5,506 nucleotides of DNA from an uncultured Oscillospiraceae bacterium. GTDB lineage: Bacteria > Bacillota > Clostridia > Oscillospirales > Oscillospiraceae. Numbering within the stretch: position 1 is the first letter of the stretch; each line of letters begins with the position of its first letter. This document shows positions 1 to 5,504 of this stretch, piece by piece. The DNA is taken from assembly GCA_944385305.1 (NCBI GenBank), contig CALWWS010000157.1:1-5506 (forward strand), in the 5' to 3' direction. The notes beneath the pieces were generated by a model. It did not search any database, had not been told where the DNA came from, and saw nothing but the letters and a program-made list of their open reading frames with translations. The translations under genes were made by a program, and so were the position numbers.

Positions 1-1830
1 AACCGGCTGCTGATTGCGGTGGCCCAGTCCTATCTGACAAAGCTCTCCTCCTTCCTCCAGGGGGAGCAGTTTGTCGTGCTGATCACCGACGCTGCGGGCA
101 TTGTGCTGGATGTGGCGGGGGGAACCTGCAACTTTATGAGCGAGAGCAAGGTCCAGACCTACATGCACGCCGGGGCCAGCCGGAATGAAAACTATGCGGG
201 GACCAACGCCACGGGCACCTGCCTGATACTGGATCGACCCCTTCAAATCCGGGGGGCGGAGCACTTCATCAAGGCCCACCATATCTTCACCTGCTCGGCG
301 GCCCCCATTCACGACCACGATGGGCGGATCATCGGCTGCCTGAGCGTTCTGGGGCCTGTGCAGGCCCACTACAAGCACACCCTGGGCATGGTGGTGGCCG
401 CGGCGGACGGGATTGAGAAGGAGTTTAAGCTGCGCCAGGCATACAGGCAGACGGAGCTGGTCAACAGCCAGCTCAGCCGTACCCTGCAGGCCCTCTCCAC
501 CGGCGTGATTATGACCGATCCCACGGGCGTGATCGTCCAGTTCAATGAGTACGCCTGCAAGATCCTGCGCCAGAGCAGGCAGAACCTGGCGGGAAAGCAC
601 CTGGCGGAGTACATGCGCACCGAGGCCCCCGACCCCAATCTGGAGCGGCTGGAAAACGAGTTTTACAATCGGGAGACGACCGTGCTGCTCAAGTCGGGGG
701 AGAGCCTCTCCATCTCCCTGACGGCCTGCATCATCCGGGGCAGCGACCGGCGGGCGGGGACGGTATTTATGTTTGACCGCACCCGGAACATCAACCGGGT
801 GGTCAGCCAGCGCAGCGGCTTTACCGCCCGATACACCTTTGACGATCTGATCGGGGAGTCCCCCGAGATGATCCAGGCCAAGGCCATCAGCCGCCTGGCG
901 GCGGAGCGGGACTCCACCGTGCTCATCCTGGGGGAGAGCGGCACGGGCAAGGAGCTGTTTGCCCAGGCCATCCACAATGCCAGCGCCAGGGCCTCCGGCC
1001 CCTTTATCGCCATCAACTGCGGCGCCCTCCCCCAGGGGCTGATTGAAAGCGAGATGTTCGGCTATGTGAGCGGGGCGTTCACCGGGGCCTCCAAGGAGGG
1101 CCAGCCGGGCAAATTTGAGCTGGCCGATCACGGAACCATCTTTCTCGATGAGATTGGGGACATGCCCCTGGCCTCCCAGGCGGCGTTGCTGCGGGTGCTC
1201 CAGCTCAAGGAGATTGTGCGCATCGGCGGCAAGAAGAGCATCCCTGTGGATGTGCGCATTATCGCGGCCACCAACCGGGATCTGGCGGGAAAAATCCAGG
1301 ACAAGACCTTCCGGGGTGATCTCTTTTACCGCCTGAACGTCTTTCCCATCAAGCTGCCCGCCCTGCGCAGCCGGGGCGGCGATATTCGGCTGCTGGCCGA
1401 GCATTTTCTCCTCCAGGGCAGAGCCAGCGGCTTTCAGGCCCAGGAGCTGACGGAGCAGGCTATGGCCCTTCTGGAGCGGTACAGCTGGCCGGGCAATGTG
1501 CGGGAACTGCAGAATGTGATGGAGCGGGCCATGAACATCGCCTCCTCCACGCAGATTACGCCGGCCCAGCTGCCGGATGAAATTCGCCTGACTTCCCTTC
1601 CCGAGCCGCCGGCGCAGCGTGAGCCGGACAGACCGGCCTCCGCCTGGAGCATTGAGAGCCGCATCGAGCAGCTGAAGGGGAGCGAGGGGGAGATGATCCA
1701 TCTGGCCCTCCAGCGCACCGGAGGGAATGTGTCCCGGGCCTCTCAGCTGCTGGGGATTCCCCGCAAGACCCTCTACCGGAAAATCCAGGCCTGCGGAATT
1801 GACGTCTCCCGCTACCGTTTTGACGGGTAG
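1..1830 (+). CDS. Sigma-54-dependent transcriptional activator (GAF-PAS-AAA+-Fis HTH), 5' end cut by window edge
   Basis: Enhancer-binding activator that remodels sigma-54 RNA polymerase by ATP hydrolysis. The frame is open from base 1. A GTG at 19 is a possible start but has no ribosome-binding site, and the residues before it (NRLLIA) continue the AcoR/DhaR-type N-terminus, so I infer that the true start lies outside the window. Numbering from the GTG: GAF-like sensor about 15-130 (FTCSAAPI and GCLSVLG, as in AcoR relatives); PAS domain about 150-260; AAA+ domain about 275-500 with Walker A GESGTGKE 305-312, the sigma-54-contacting GAFTGA loop 352-357, Walker B GTIFLDEIGD 372-381, sensor I around AATNR 416-420, likely arginine finger R432 and WPGNVREL 490-497; Fis-type helix-turn-helix about 568-591. 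All ATPase motifs are intact. It converges on a three-gene operon that has a sigma-54 promoter, so it is its likely activator. No receiver domain is visible, so it probably senses a small molecule directly; the ligand is unknown. Confidence 0.95.
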   Translation, partial: NRLLIAVAQSYLTKLSSFLQGEQFVVLITDAAGIVLDVAGGTCNFMSESKVQTYMHAGASRNENYAGTNATGTCLILDRPLQIRGAEHFIKAHHIFTCSAAPIHDHDGRIIGCLSVLGPVQAHYKHTLGMVVAAADGIEKEFKLRQAYRQTELVNSQLSRTLQALSTGVIMTDPTGVIVQFNEYACKILRQSRQNLAGKHLAEYMRTEAPDPNLERLENEFYNRETTVLLKSGESLSISLTACIIRGSDRRAGTVFMFDRTRNINRVVSQRSGFTARYTFDDLIGESPEMIQAKAISRLAAERDSTVLILGESGTGKELFAQAIHNASARASGPFIAINCGALPQGLIESEMFGYVSGAFTGASKEGQPGKFELADHGTIFLDEIGDMPLASQAALLRVLQLKEIVRIGGKKSIPVDVRIIAATNRDLAGKIQDKTFRGDLFYRLNVFPIKLPALRSRGGDIRLLAEHFLLQGRASGFQAQELTEQAMALLERYSWPGNVRELQNVMERAMNIASSTQITPAQLPDEIRLTSLPEPPAQREPDRPASAWSIESRIEQLKGSEGEMIHLALQRTGGNVSRASQLLGIPRKTLYRKIQACGIDVSRYRFDG

Positions 1831-1838
1831 GCCGCAGA

Positions 1839-1886
1839 AAAGCGCGCCCCCGCCGCCCTGTTTGGGCGGCGGGGGCGCGCTTTATT
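1839..1886. terminator. Bidirectional intrinsic terminator between convergent genes
   Basis: A perfect 20-bp GC-rich stem (1839-1858 pairs with 1864-1883) closes a 5-nt loop TGTTT. On the plus strand it ends in TTTATT and on the minus strand in TTTTCT, so it can stop transcription from both sides. It fills most of the 67-bp gap between the stop codon of the activator (1830) and that of the dehydrogenase (1898). Confidence 0.93.
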
Positions 1887-1897
1887 GAGGGGGGAGA

Positions 1898-2845
1898 CTA
1901 CAGGATAATGTTGATCTGTTTTCCTTCCATCCATTTGGCCAGGTTGTCGAACAAAATGCTGCACCGGGCCTCCAGGGACTGCTGGGAGGAGAAGGCGATA
2001 TGGGGCGTGACAATGGTGTTCCGGCTGTGGAGAAGGGGGTGATGGAGGGGGAGGGGGGGTTCCCCCTCAAACACATCAATCCCAGCGCCGCCCAGATAGC
2101 CGCTGTTGAGCGCTTCGGCCAGGGCCAGGGAGTCCACCACCGGGCCGCGGGCGGCGTTGATCAGAATGGCGCCCGGCTTCATTCCCGCAATCGTTTTTTG
2201 ATTGATCAGCCCTGCGGAATCCTGGTTCAGGGGACAGTGGAGGCTGACAATATCAGACTGGGCCAGAAGAGTCTCCAGGGGTACAAACTCGATGAAATCC
2301 GGCTCGATCCCCAGCACATGGCGGCGGTAGCCCAGCACATGGCAGCCAAAGGCCCGGCAGAGCATGGCGGTCCGGCGGCCAATGGCCCCGGTGCCGATAA
2401 TGCCCACCGTCTTGCCCTGAAGCTCGCTGCCCAGCAGGCCTGCCCCGGTTTCTCCGGCCCGGCAGCGCTCCTCCATCTGGGGGACGCGGCGCAGCAGGGA
2501 GAGCATCATGCACACAGTCAGCTCGGCCACCGCCTGGGTGGCATAGCCTGCGGCGTTGGAGACCCGGATGCCCCGGGCCCTGGCGGCCTCCAGATCCACG
2601 TGATCCACGCCGGTGAAGGCCACGTCGATAAACTTCAGGTTGGGGCAGGCGTCGATAACCTCTCCCCGCAGGGGCATGTTGGCGATCAGAATGACGTCCG
2701 CATCCGCCGCCCGGGCGATCTGCACATTGGGGTCAGGGTCTCTGGGAAAGGAGGCAAAGGTATGCCCCCCGTTCAGCAGCGGCCTGACATGGGCCTCCAG
2801 CACATGGTCCGGTACGCCCAGAGATTCCAGCAATACAATTTTCAT
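1898..2845 (-). CDS. D-isomer-specific 2-hydroxyacid dehydrogenase (NAD(P)-dependent)
   Basis: A 315-residue cytoplasmic oxidoreductase interconverting a 2-oxo acid and a D-2-hydroxy acid. Length is normal for the family. Substrate-binding halves flank a Rossmann core with GTGAIG at 151-156. The catalytic triad by family pattern is R233 (NAARGPVVD), E262 (DVFEGEP) and H282 (TPHIAF); the 29-residue Arg-Glu spacing equals that of E. coli 3-phosphoglycerate dehydrogenase. The usual acidic residue ending the second Rossmann strand, which binds the NAD ribose, appears replaced by R174 (LGYRRH), which suggests NADPH preference (inference). The start ATG is supported by GGGAGG six bases upstream (2852-2857). 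It is last in the operon, 42 bp after the transporter gene, and ends at the shared terminator. Substrate is not predictable: glyoxylate, hydroxypyruvate or another 2-oxo acid are options. Not SerA, since no ACT domain is present. Confidence 0.93.
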   Translation of the reverse strand: MKIVLLESLGVPDHVLEAHVRPLLNGGHTFASFPRDPDPNVQIARAADADVILIANMPLRGEVIDACPNLKFIDVAFTGVDHVDLEAARARGIRVSNAAGYATQAVAELTVCMMLSLLRRVPQMEERCRAGETGAGLLGSELQGKTVGIIGTGAIGRRTAMLCRAFGCHVLGYRRHVLGIEPDFIEFVPLETLLAQSDIVSLHCPLNQDSAGLINQKTIAGMKPGAILINAARGPVVDSLALAEALNSGYLGGAGIDVFEGEPPLPLHHPLLHSRNTIVTPHIAFSSQQSLEARCSILFDNLAKWMEGKQINIIL

Positions 2846-2887
2846 TGGGGGCCTCCCAGGTAATAGGTGTAGAGGGCGGCGCGGAAT

Positions 2888-4102
2888 TTATGTAGTCTCC
2901 TGCTGGAGCTTCTGCTGGGCGGCGGCGGGCTTTTTCCACATGAGCAGGAAAATGACGGAAAATACAATCTCCAGCACACACACAGCCAGCAGGGGAATGC
3001 TGGTGCTTGCCCAGCCGCCTTTTTCCGCGGCGGCGCTTACAATGGGCACGCTGATGACCGAGCCCACAAAGTAGAAGCAGTTGACGATTCCAACCGTGTG
3101 CGTCCGCAGGGAGGGCTTGGCGGCAACCACGGCGGGCATGGTGAAGATGGAGTTGAGCAGCAGGCTGGCGATAAGGGCGCTGAAGAGGGGGTGGAGAATG
3201 TACGTCCCCGGAACCAGCCGGTACATCCAGGCCATAACTGCGGTGGCGGCAATGGCGGAGATGAGGATCACCCTGGCGGTGTTGCGGAATTTGGAGACGA
3301 TAAAGCCCGAGGCCAGCAGAGTAAAGATGTTGTAGATGCCGAACATGCTGCTGTAGAAGTCCGCGTCGCCGGCGGGGACATTGTAGAGGTTGATGTAGAT
3401 CTGGGCATACAGGTTCAGGAAGGTATACAGCATAACGGCGGCCAGCAGGATCATAATACCCGCCAGAATGGTCCGTTTGTTGCAGAAGGCCTGCGCCAGA
3501 GACCCGGCATGTTCCTCCGCCCCGGCAGCCTCGTCGGCCGGCTCCTCCTTGGGGGTTTTAACCATGGTGACGTACAGCACCAGGCTGATCACCGCCAGAA
3601 TTATGCCGATGAGCCAAAGGGATTTCCAGCCGCCCCGGGCTGTAATGGGCGCAGCGATCTGGAAGCTGATAGCCTGGCCGATGGTGGTGGTGCACAGAAT
3701 CAGGCCCACGGGAATTCCCATCTCGTGGGGCTTAAACCACTTGCCCACCAGCACCATCTCCAGGAAAATCATGCCGGAAAAGCTGATCCCCTCCAGCACC
3801 CGGCTGAACAGAAGCACCGGATAATTGGGGGCAAAGGTCCCGATTACACTGCCGGCCACCAGGCAGAGCATCAGAAAAATGCCGAATTTCTTGGGGCCGG
3901 CCTTGTTGAGCAGGGTGGAGCAGGGGAGGGACAAAATCACTCCCGCCACGGTAAACACGGAGATCAGCCAGCTCAGCTGAGAGCTGCCGATTTGAAATGT
4001 CTCGCCCAAAGTGCCCATGATGGGTGGCACCTTAAACATGTTGATGCCGATAAAGGTACAGATGATAAACAGGGCGGCGAAGCTCAGCCAACGACCCTTC
4101 AC
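2888..4102 (-). CDS. Major facilitator superfamily (MFS) transporter, 12 membrane helices
   Basis: An inner-membrane secondary carrier, probably importing the substrate of the operon. From the GTG start it has 404 residues, with about 12 hydrophobic segments near 6-24, 44-65, 73-92, 96-118, 130-150, 160-180, 211-232, 250-270, 277-295, 303-325, 336-358 and 368-388. An acidic cytoplasmic linker (about 181-209, PKEEPADEAAGAEEH) separates the two six-helix halves. The helix 2-3 loop (LLNKAGPKK, 64-72) is a degenerate MFS motif A, with Asn where Asp is usual. An in-frame ATG at 4117 would add five residues but has no spaced Shine-Dalgarno; GGAGG at 4111-4115 sits inside those codons, eight bases before the GTG, so I prefer the GTG. 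It lies 75 bp after the creatininase-family gene and 42 bp before the dehydrogenase, same strand. Direction and substrate of transport are unknown; an organic anion is a guess from context. Confidence 0.93.
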   Translation of the reverse strand: MKGRWLSFAALFIICTFIGINMFKVPPIMGTLGETFQIGSSQLSWLISVFTVAGVILSLPCSTLLNKAGPKKFGIFLMLCLVAGSVIGTFAPNYPVLLFSRVLEGISFSGMIFLEMVLVGKWFKPHEMGIPVGLILCTTTIGQAISFQIAAPITARGGWKSLWLIGIILAVISLVLYVTMVKTPKEEPADEAAGAEEHAGSLAQAFCNKRTILAGIMILLAAVMLYTFLNLYAQIYINLYNVPAGDADFYSSMFGIYNIFTLLASGFIVSKFRNTARVILISAIAATAVMAWMYRLVPGTYILHPLFSALIASLLLNSIFTMPAVVAAKPSLRTHTVGIVNCFYFVGSVISVPIVSAAAEKGGWASTSIPLLAVCVLEIVFSVIFLLMWKKPAAAQQKLQQETT

Positions 4103-4110
4103 AGATATCT

Positions 4111-4115
4111 CCTCC
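4111..4115 (-). promoter_or_regulatory. Ribosome-binding site deciding the MFS transporter start
   Basis: On the minus strand GGAGG is followed by eight bases and then GTG at 4102. The site overlaps the first codons after the competing ATG at 4117, which has only GAGAGA directly abutting it. This argues that translation begins at the GTG. Confidence 0.7.
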
Positions 4116-4177
4116 ATTCTCTCATAAAATTCGGGGGCAAGGCCGCCAAGCTGGCCGCCGCGCCGTTTTGACCAGTG

Positions 4178-4948
4178 TTATTTTTTAAGCAGATCCAGGG
4201 TGTCCTTCATCACAAACTCGGCAAAGTGGTCGTATACCTTCTCGCCGGTCTCCACCGTGGCCGCATTGGGATCGCCGAAATAGCCCTGGGGAGCGCCCAG
4301 GTCAATAAAGTTGTCCAGCCCGGCGGCCAGCTTCTCGCCGAAATTCTCCGCCCAGTTGGGGGTAAGCTGGCGCATGGCCTGCTCATCCACCAGCTCGGGA
4401 TACTTCATCATAATCAGGGCGGTCTCCCACTCGCCGGCATGGATATCATCCTCCGGGCGGGCGCACTTCATCACATGCAGGCAGGAGGACATGCCGCCCC
4501 ACAGCCAGTCGGGGATGACGGTGTGCAGCTTGCTGTTTTTCGCCTCTGCCCGGCGGGCGCCCTCCTGGATGGCTTCCCGGTTTCTCGGCTCGCCGTGACC
4601 GTTGACAATGACGATATGGGTGAAATTCCACTTGGCCAGGCCCAGGCAGATGTCCTCTATAATTCCGGAAACCGTCTCCGGACGCAGGGTGATTGTGCCG
4701 TCCAGCACGCTGGCGTGGTCCGCCAGACAGTAGTTGACCGGCGGGGCAATTACGGCCTCAATGCCCTTTTCCCGAAGCTTTACCGCTGCCCGCTCCACCA
4801 TTTCAACAGCGCTGACAACGTCAGTCATCAGGGGAAGATGGGGACCGTGCACCTCCACCGGCCCTATGGGAAGCATTGCCAGGCTGGTCTTTTTTTCCAT
4901 CTCTTTTACCTGGATGGTGTTCATATGACCCAAATAATTCAGTTTCAT
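4178..4948 (-). CDS. Creatininase-family metal-dependent hydrolase
   Basis: A 256-residue protein, normal length for the creatininase family of binuclear-metal amidohydrolases, which open cyclic amides or related bonds (creatininase, formamidase ArfB, MftE, inosose-type hydrolases). Putative metal ligands: E32, H34 and D43 in PVEVHGPHLPLMTD, spaced exactly as E34/H36/D45 of Pseudomonas creatininase; H118 and E120 in VNGHGEP, spaced as H120/E122. H170 and E173 in HAGEWET match the HAGE block with the family's catalytic histidine. The C-terminal GYFGDPNAATVETGEKVY stretch is also family-typical. Start ATG 4948 has AGAAAGG eight bases upstream. The frame stays open far upstream, to 5497, but that extension lacks family homology and runs through the tRNA gene, so I reject it. 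First gene of the operon, behind a sigma-54 promoter. Exact substrate unknown; true creatininase activity is not established. Confidence 0.93.
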   Translation of the reverse strand: MKLNYLGHMNTIQVKEMEKKTSLAMLPIGPVEVHGPHLPLMTDVVSAVEMVERAAVKLREKGIEAVIAPPVNYCLADHASVLDGTITLRPETVSGIIEDICLGLAKWNFTHIVIVNGHGEPRNREAIQEGARRAEAKNSKLHTVIPDWLWGGMSSCLHVMKCARPEDDIHAGEWETALIMMKYPELVDEQAMRQLTPNWAENFGEKLAAGLDNFIDLGAPQGYFGDPNAATVETGEKVYDHFAEFVMKDTLDLLKK

Positions 4949-4956
4949 ACTCTCCG

Positions 4957-4963
4957 CCTTTCT
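4957..4963 (-). promoter_or_regulatory. Ribosome-binding site fixing the creatininase-family start
   Basis: The minus strand reads AGAAAGG, matching the complement of the 16S rRNA 3' end, then eight bases, then ATG at 4948. In-frame ATGs further upstream (at about 4969 and 5014) lack such a site. Confidence 0.8.
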
Positions 4964-5076
4964 GGCCATAAGGAGCCGGAATATCCGCAGGTTTACCTCA
5001 TGGCGCGACATATAATTTGTTTGTGGGACTCCATGGGGAAACGAGTTGGCTTTGCGAAGCGCTTCATGCCGTTTGA

Positions 5077-5096
5077 AAAAGCAAGCGGCATGCCAA
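5077..5096 (-). promoter_or_regulatory. Sigma-54 (RpoN) promoter of the operon
   Basis: The minus strand reads TTGGCATG-CCGC-TTGCTTTT, against the RpoN consensus TTGGCACG-N4-TTGCTT. The invariant GG (5094-5093) and GC (5082-5081) are separated by exactly 10 bases. If the C of GC is taken as -12, transcription would start near 5069, about 121 bases before the creatininase-family ATG. No comparable sigma-70 promoter is evident in front of the operon, and a sigma-54 activator is encoded next to it. Confidence 0.88.
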
Positions 5097-5195
5097 ATCG
5101 GTAAATTGCTCTGTTTGGCCGTCTGAACGGGGGCTGCAGGGCATATTCCTCCGGAAAAGGCGGACCGGCGAGAGCAAAACTGTGTCATATTTGCC

Positions 5196-5224
5196 CAACA
5201 TTGACCGCCGCCTGGCCAATGTTG
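5196..5224. promoter_or_regulatory. Putative activator-binding site (UAS): CAACATTG-N13-CAATGTTG dyad
   Basis: Perfect 8-bp inverted repeat arms at 5196-5203 and 5217-5224, with centres 21 bp apart, i.e. two helical turns. The centre lies about 115 bp upstream of the -24 element and about 140 bp upstream of the predicted start. That position and symmetry fit the binding site of a dimeric Fis-type HTH enhancer-binding protein. Assignment to the activator at 1-1830 is inference. Confidence 0.62.
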
Positions 5225-5243
5225 AGACATCCTCCAGGCGGCG
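5206..5243. repeat. 10-bp perfect inverted repeat interleaved with the UAS dyad
   Basis: CGCCGCCTGG at 5206-5215 is the exact reverse complement of CCAGGCGGCG at 5234-5243, with 18 bases between. Its left arm sits inside the spacer of the CAACATTG dyad and its right arm lies beyond it. There is no T-run after it on either strand, so it is not an obvious terminator. It may be a second operator or an overlapping regulatory structure. Confidence 0.55.
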
Positions 5244-5290
5244 CAGGCTTCCCCTCCGGGAGGGTTCGGCGGGAGAAGCGCGCTCTGACC

Positions 5291-5332
5291 GATAAAATAA
5301 GTCGGAGCAAGCGATATGACGCCTGCTCCGAC
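5291..5332 (-). terminator. Intrinsic terminator of the tRNA-Leu gene
   Basis: A 13-bp stem with one G-T wobble (arms 5301-5313 and 5320-5332) closes a 6-base loop and is followed on the minus strand by TTATTTTAT. It begins two bases after the encoded CCA, so it should end the tRNA transcript and insulate the downstream sigma-54 operon. Confidence 0.9.
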
Positions 5333-5333
5333 G

Positions 5334-5418
5334 TGGTGCGCCTGAAGGGACTCGAACCCGCACGCATTGCTGCACGAGAACCTAAATCTCGCATGTCTAC
5401 CAATTCCATCACAGGCGC
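5334..5418 (-). tRNA. tRNA-Leu, anticodon UAG
   Basis: An 85-nt cloverleaf including encoded CCA. The acceptor stem GCGCCTG/CAGGCGC is a perfect 7 bp with discriminator A. The D arm contains AATTGGTAGA. The anticodon stem CGAGA/TCTCG encloses loop TTTAGGT, giving anticodon TAG, which reads CUA and other CUN leucine codons. A long variable arm is present, as in class II tRNAs, followed by the TTCGAGT T-loop. The T stem carries one apparent C50-U64 mismatch and a G49-U65 wobble. Confidence 0.96.
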
Positions 5419-5475
5419 GTACTCTCTTTTTCTCTGACGGCCGGGTCCGGATCCGTGCCGGCAGGGACGAGGTTA

Positions 5476-5504
5476 AGTTTATCATCGCCGCCCGCAATTG
5501 TCAA
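5476..5504 (-). promoter_or_regulatory. Housekeeping (sigma-70/SigA) promoter of tRNA-Leu
   Basis: The minus strand has a perfect -35 TTGACA (5499-5504), a 17-base spacer and -10 TAAACT (5476-5481) preceded by TGA, an extended -10 signature. The predicted start near 5469 leaves a leader of about 50 bases before the mature tRNA 5' end at 5418. Confidence 0.8.

Larger units (their letters stand above)
4949..5290 (-). promoter_or_regulatory. Non-coding control region of the three-gene operon
   Basis: This 342-bp stretch lies between the tRNA-Leu terminator and the first gene of the operon and holds no convincing gene. From upstream to downstream it contains a small palindrome (5252-5264), two interleaved inverted repeats (5196-5243), a sigma-54 promoter (5077-5096) and a leader of about 120 bases ending in a strong ribosome-binding site. 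This is the layout expected for an activator-dependent sigma-54 operon. Confidence 0.75.

Noticed and set aside
2000..2863. Long plus-strand open frame opposite the dehydrogenase gene
   Set aside because: It is antisense to a fully conserved dehydrogenase, has low-complexity Gly/His/Gln/Ala-rich composition typical of GC-rich shadow frames, and matches no family I recognise.
3098..4171. Long plus-strand open frame opposite the MFS gene
   Set aside because: Its composition (Gly, His, Gln, Asp rich) mirrors hydrophobic codons on the other strand, it has no recognisable domain, and the MFS protein on the minus strand is clearly real.
4118..4177. Second sigma-54-like promoter or terminator between the creatininase-family and MFS genes
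   Set aside because: TTGGCGGCCTTGCC on the minus strand has only 7 bases between GG and GC instead of 10, and the small GCC-rich repeats there form no stable hairpin followed by a T-run. The genes most simply share one transcript.
4993..5067. 24-codon leader peptide frame (starts MKRFAKPTRF) just after the predicted sigma-54 start
   Set aside because: Its ATG lies about two bases from the predicted start with no ribosome-binding site, and it contains no run of regulatory codons as in attenuator peptides. Probably chance.
4175..5104. Plus-strand open frame opposite the creatininase-family gene
   Set aside because: It is a shadow of a gene with intact metal-ligand motifs; it also crosses the sigma-54 promoter region and shows no family resemblance.
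5096..5108. IHF-like site AATCGGTAAATTG next to the -24 element
   Set aside because: It has one mismatch to WATCARNNNNTTR and directly abuts the promoter rather than lying midway to the activator site. IHF is generally absent from Firmicutes, so this is likely coincidence.
5181..5200. NifA-type TGT-N10-ACA site near the dyad
   Set aside because: The closest match has 12 bases between TGT and ACA, so the spacing is wrong.
5252..5264. Palindrome CCCTCC-G-GGAGGG as a further operator or terminator
   Set aside because: It is short, GC-only and expected by chance in this base composition; there is no T-run and no second copy nearby.
5291..5418. Integration site or mobile element at the tRNA-Leu 3' end
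   Set aside because: No integrase, no repeated tRNA 3' fragment and no composition break are seen in the window; the tRNA is followed directly by its own terminator.
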